From the NCBI RefSeq assembly GCF_037038585.1, contig NC_092522.1, forward strand, positions 47,405,661-47,469,660: DNA of 64,000 bases, read 5' to 3'. This DNA comes from Patagioenas fasciata (taxonomy: Eukaryota > Chordata > Aves > Columbiformes > Columbidae). Below are positions 60,597-64,000 of this stretch, in pieces. Below the pieces are notes generated by a model. It worked only from the letters and a program-made list of their open reading frames with translations. It made no database searches and was not told where the DNA came from. The position numbers were made by a program, and so were the translations under genes. Position 1 is the first letter of the stretch, and each line of letters starts with the position of its first letter.

Positions 60597-60694
60597 GACA
60601 CCAGGTCAGTTAATGGGATCCTGTCCTCCTTTGGGAATAAGGCTACAGAAGTTTTTGGCTACTTATCTCATGCTTCTTCCAGAGGAAGAAAAAG
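60597..60694 (+). CDS. TARBP1: TARBP1 coding exon 6 (residues 405-437)
   Basis: A 98-base exon after ACCCAACAG encodes [19 protein letters not shown], then [13 protein letters not shown]. It matches the [20 protein letters not shown] and SLLPEE segments of mammalian TARBP1. The donor is AAA G|GTATGT, phase 1. Confidence 0.96.
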
Positions 60695-61896
60695 GTATGT
60701 TTCAATTTCATCATTATCCTTTTTTAAATAAATCAAATAAAAACTATGGATTCATTTTCAATGTCTCATGTAAACATTTACTACTATTTTCCTACATTAC
60801 TTGAGAAAGAGAAAAGGAGTAGTTCTCCTTGTGGCAGTGGAGCTTCCAGAGAACAGCAAGGTCTTCAGAGACTTTGAAGGATGTTGCAGTATTAAGCTAC
60901 AGAATTGTTTAGGGGCAAACTGAAGTAGACTTTTTTTATTAAAAAACTGAACTCCTAAGTTCTGAAGGTGAACAGTATTTGCAGATTCTTTTTTCTTTAT
61001 TTGTCAGTATAGATAATACTGTGCTGAGCAAAATCTGTAGAACTGTGCTTTGTTTTGCAGGGTCTTGGTATGGTGTTTTGGTGGTGGGGTTTTTTTGTTT
61101 GTTTTTTTACCTATCTGTCGGACTTTTTGGTCTCAGCCTATGTAGTTAGGCATTCAAAAGAGTCAGCCCAAGTGCTGAAGCAGAAGCTGAAAGGGGATTA
61201 TTTTATTTTGAGATTGGATGGAGGAAGATTTCTGAGATTCTTGCACGTTTTGGTGTTAGTGTGGGCTGAAAAGAAGGAGCAACCTTTGAAAGACCAGAAT
61301 TTAATAGCTGGTCTAACTGGATTAAGGGTAGAAGCAGCTCTGTTCAGTACCCTCTTTCTACAGGTACATATTCTGGTAGGAAACACCTTACATCTTTGTA
61401 ATGCCATAGATGCCCTGTTTCTCTGCCCTGTCCCAAGGTGTGTATTTTATCACAAAATAGAGGGTTTATGATTAGCAACCATGAGACTGGATGAGCTGCT
61501 TCTGCAAATTGTAGCTATGGTGTCTTGCTTTGGCCACACCAGCATCCATTAAACTGGTCGAATCGCCGTTTACTTTCATTTGCCATCAGCGGACTGAATA
61601 ATAGTGTAAAAAGGCATTGTCTAGTACTCAAAACAATCAGAATTAAGTCACTGAATATGGTGACTAGTGCAGATCACCAAAGCCAGAATTAGGTTTATTT
61701 CTGGTTATCTCCATCTCTTATTACCTTACTGACCTTTGGAATGTACTTCTTACACTGAAATAATTCAGAAATCATTCTGTTGTCTTTCATCTAATTTTCA
61801 GAAATGATAACAACACTCTCTTGCTGGGGTCTGTGTCATTTAAATGCACTGGAGAACAAGAAATCACTCTGGATTTTGTGTCTTGTTTATTTTAAG

Positions 61897-62032
61897 GTAG
61901 TTTTCTGCTAAGATTTATTCAGAAGATGACAAGTAGACATTGGTGTGCTGTTCCCATTTTGTTTCTTTCTATGGCTCTGGCATATATCCCTGCGTGTAAA
62001 GTCCTGGGCACGGAGGGACTTCATGCTTTAAG
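61897..62032 (+). CDS. TARBP1: TARBP1 coding exon 7 (residues 438-483)
   Basis: A 136-base exon encodes [32 protein letters not shown] and [10 protein letters not shown]. The [15 protein letters not shown] core is identical to mammalian TARBP1. Two AG dinucleotides lie four bases apart at the acceptor (61,895-61,896 and 61,899-61,900); only the first keeps the frame, so that one is used here. The donor is AG|GTAAAA, phase 2. Confidence 0.95.
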
Positions 62033-62616
62033 GTAAAATGTACACTGCATTTTGTTCTTACAGAATTCTTGCAAAGAAATGTGCTGAACATCTGGAGAGC
62101 CAAGATTTAATCCATGTTTGTTACTTCAGGGAGGATGGGGTGGTTTTGCATGGTAATGGAAGGTTTTTTCTCCTTCATGCCTTATTGACAGTGGAAAGCA
62201 ATTTAAGAACCAATGTATTTATATCTCTATGTGACTTAAAAAATGAGTGTTTTGCATTTCAGTCCTTTGTCATCACTTCCTTTTTGGCATCATTTTTCCC
62301 TGGTCTTCCATACTTCATAACTGATATATATCAAACTTCTTTTTCTTCTAATTATATCAAAACTTTATTTAATGGCAGTTGAGGCTGTATCAGGGAACAG
62401 CCCACAAAACTGAAAACCAAAAGACTCATAAATAAAAGGCTAGGCAAAAGTAATTGACATGTGCATTTTCCTCAATCACACTGTTTCCCAAGTGTGTGCT
62501 TTCATTTCTTACAGCCACTAAAAATCAATAATTGTTCCAGTTTAATCAAATTTGAGCTTTGAAATAAAATCTTACTGGTAGTTGAAGGAATATTGGCTCA
62601 AATTTGTTTACTGTGG

Positions 62617-62680
62617 AAAAAAAACAAAAAAAAAAAAAACAAAACAAAACAAAACCAAAAAACAAACAAAAAACCCAACA
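62617..62680. repeat. A-rich CAAAA/CAAAC tract in intron 7
   Basis: An imperfect A-rich tract with CAAAA and CAAAC units, similar in composition to the one near 5,150-5,205 and to the (AAAAC)n array at 36.85 kb. It reads as simple sequence with no attached retroposon body recognised. Confidence 0.8.
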
Positions 62681-63109
62681 CAGCTCTGTTGATAAAAGAG
62701 CATTGAAGATTTCTTTCAGTTTTGTGCTAGAGTGGGAATTTGGCAAACATTTCTCTGCTTGCTACAGATAGAAATGCAAGTATTAAATTATCAGTTTGAA
62801 CTGATGTGATCATGGGGATTGTTCTTTTAGTTTTGGCTTTGTTCTGCTTTTCCCCGCTCCATGCTTATTATCTTGTCAGGTATATGCTTATCCAAGTTTT
62901 ATTATCAGGTTTTGAAAGTACATGTACACGTAGTCTTGGTTCTGAATTGTATGCTATCCAATCAGGCAATGATTGTGTTCTAGTTAGTAGTATATATTTC
63001 TTAAATACAATCTAATGTATTTTAAATGGTTAATAATTAGTAAATACATGAAAATGTTTAAACTCCCTAAGTGTGTCTTTTCTACAGTGCATGTTTTTCC
63101 TCTTTGCAG

Positions 63110-63206
63110 AGATGTCCTCCAGTGTACTATGATTACACATCAGATTTTGTTGCGTGGAGCTGCTCAGTGCTATCTTCTTCAAACAGCTATGCATTTGACA
63201 GATGTG
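63110..63206 (+). CDS. TARBP1: TARBP1 coding exon 8 (residues 483-515)
   Basis: A 97-base exon after CTCTTTGCAG encodes [19 protein letters not shown], then [13 protein letters not shown]. The [23 protein letters not shown] stretch is the same in mammals. The donor GTG|GTGAGT ends the exon in phase 0. Together with exons 5-7 it makes exactly 128 codons, confirming the chosen boundaries. Confidence 0.96.
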
Positions 63207-63906
63207 GTGAGTTTTTTCGTGTTTGTTTTTGTGTTGGTTTTTTTTTTCTTCCTGATGTAATAGGAATACACTAACACTTTCACAGGATAAATGGTATTAA
63301 AAAAATTTGCTAAATACAACATAGAACAACTGATGATGTTGGATTTGCAATTTTTTTAGTGACTACTTAAAACTGTGCTATATAAATGTGCGTATGCTTC
63401 TCTTAGCGTCTGTTTTTCATAAGATGTATATTTTTTCATTACCTTTTATTAGTTGACATTTTGTAGGGTTTTCATGCAGTAATTACGGAATAGTATCATC
63501 TTATGATATCAATTGCATAAACTCAGCTTTTAACAGATAGAAACTAAATGGACTTTTCTGAAATACCAAAGAGAATGAACATATTCATAATAACAGAATG
63601 CTGAAACTACCATTAATATTGAAATAGCAAGACCTTAATTATTCAGTAAAGTATTCAGGCTTCGGTTGGCTTCTAGTTATACATTAACTTGCATATAGAT
63701 TTGAATGCTTGGGGAAAACCAAATTGTGTTCCTTGGTAATGATAAGTTGGTCCAAAAGACAGAAAAATGAGTCTGTCATGGAAAGGAAAATATCAGTTTA
63801 TTTTTCTGAAACTTGCCAGATGACAGCAAACTTCTTGAGTCCCTATACAGATGTTGTCTGTTGTATATTCTATTGGCAACTATTGTAACTTCATGAATTT
63901 CTTCAG

Positions 63907-63996
63907 GATAAAGTGTCCCTCCCAGAAGTTTCAAGCTTTCTTCTGTCCCTTAGACCAGAGGAGTCGCTAAGGAGAGATACTATGTTATGGATGGAG
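63907..63996 (+). CDS. TARBP1: TARBP1 coding exon 9 (residues 516-545; end near window edge)
   Basis: After TTTCTTCAG the frame encodes DKVSLPEVSSFLLSLRPEES, then LRRDTMLWME, matching mammalian [20 protein letters not shown] and the following LW-E. A possible donor GAG|GTGA begins at 63,997, four bases before the window ends, so the exon may stop at 63,996 or continue. About two thirds of the protein, including the C-terminal SPOUT methyltransferase domain with its knotted AdoMet site, lies to the right of the window. Confidence 0.9.
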
Positions 63997-64000
63997 GTGA

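Larger units (their letters stand above)
55598..63906 (+). other. TARBP1: TARBP1 introns 2-8: contents
   Basis: Introns of about 896, 919, 1103, 1809, 1202, 1077 and 700 bases separate exons 2 to 9. They are AT-rich and nearly free of recognised repeats. They include a TTTA-type run near 55,735-55,760, T-runs near 58,803 and 59,098, G/T-rich sequence at 61,070-61,110 and an A-rich/CAAAA tract at 62,617-62,680. The open frames in them are short and have no recognisable protein. I see no nested gene or small RNA. Confidence 0.7.

Noticed and set aside
62064-62152. Possible alternative exon in TARBP1 intron 7 with a good acceptor and a donor
   Set aside because: The acceptor is only about 30 bases after the exon 7 donor, too short for an intron, and the 89-base length would break the frame.
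1-64000. tRNA, snRNA, rRNA genes, CRISPR arrays, bacterial operons
   Set aside because: None seen; no cloverleaf A/B boxes or spaced direct repeats, and the intron-exon structure is vertebrate.

Overview
This window is vertebrate nuclear DNA, most likely from a bird. The case for a bird is: an extremely GC- and CpG-rich first coding exon, sparse repeats, a CR1 LINE 3' end with the ATTCTATG-type tail, and old amniote MIR/CORE-SINE and CR1 relics. No species can be named from the sequence alone.

The only protein-coding gene I can support is the 5' part of TARBP1, on the + strand from the CpG-island promoter at about 54.2-54.57 kb to the right edge. Eight complete coding exons and a ninth at the very end give about 545 residues. 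These match the N-terminal helical-repeat half of TARBP1, a tRNA 2'-O-ribose methyltransferase of the SpoU/SPOUT family. All splice sites are GT-AG and all exon phases join cleanly. The catalytic domain lies beyond the window.

Positions 1 to about 54,000 are intergenic. They hold (i) a 5'-truncated old CR1 at 7.5-8.3 kb; (ii) a small CpG-rich, TATA-containing patch at 9.35-9.66 kb that could be a promoter of a non-coding transcript or an enhancer; (iii) AT-rich blocks with clustered transcription-factor-like words (5.7-6.3, 10.3-10.95, 11.1-11.8, 23.5-24.0, 38.2-39.1 kb) that look like regulatory DNA; (iv) three MIR/CORE-SINE-like relics; (v) a pure (AAAAC)18 array at 36.85 kb; and (vi) a decayed Ty3/Gypsy-type retroelement at about 41.5-43.9 kb in which zinc-knuckle, protease, reverse transcriptase, RNase H and integrase traces can be read in the expected order. 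A younger CR1 3' end sits only about 400 bp upstream of the TARBP1 start codon.

In mammals the gene upstream of TARBP1 is IRF2BP2, so the 54 kb desert may carry regulatory elements of either gene. This is inference from known synteny: IRF2BP2 itself is not in the window. I found no new multi-gene system. The most unusual item is the Gypsy relic, because birds are known for lacking intact Ty3/Gypsy elements.
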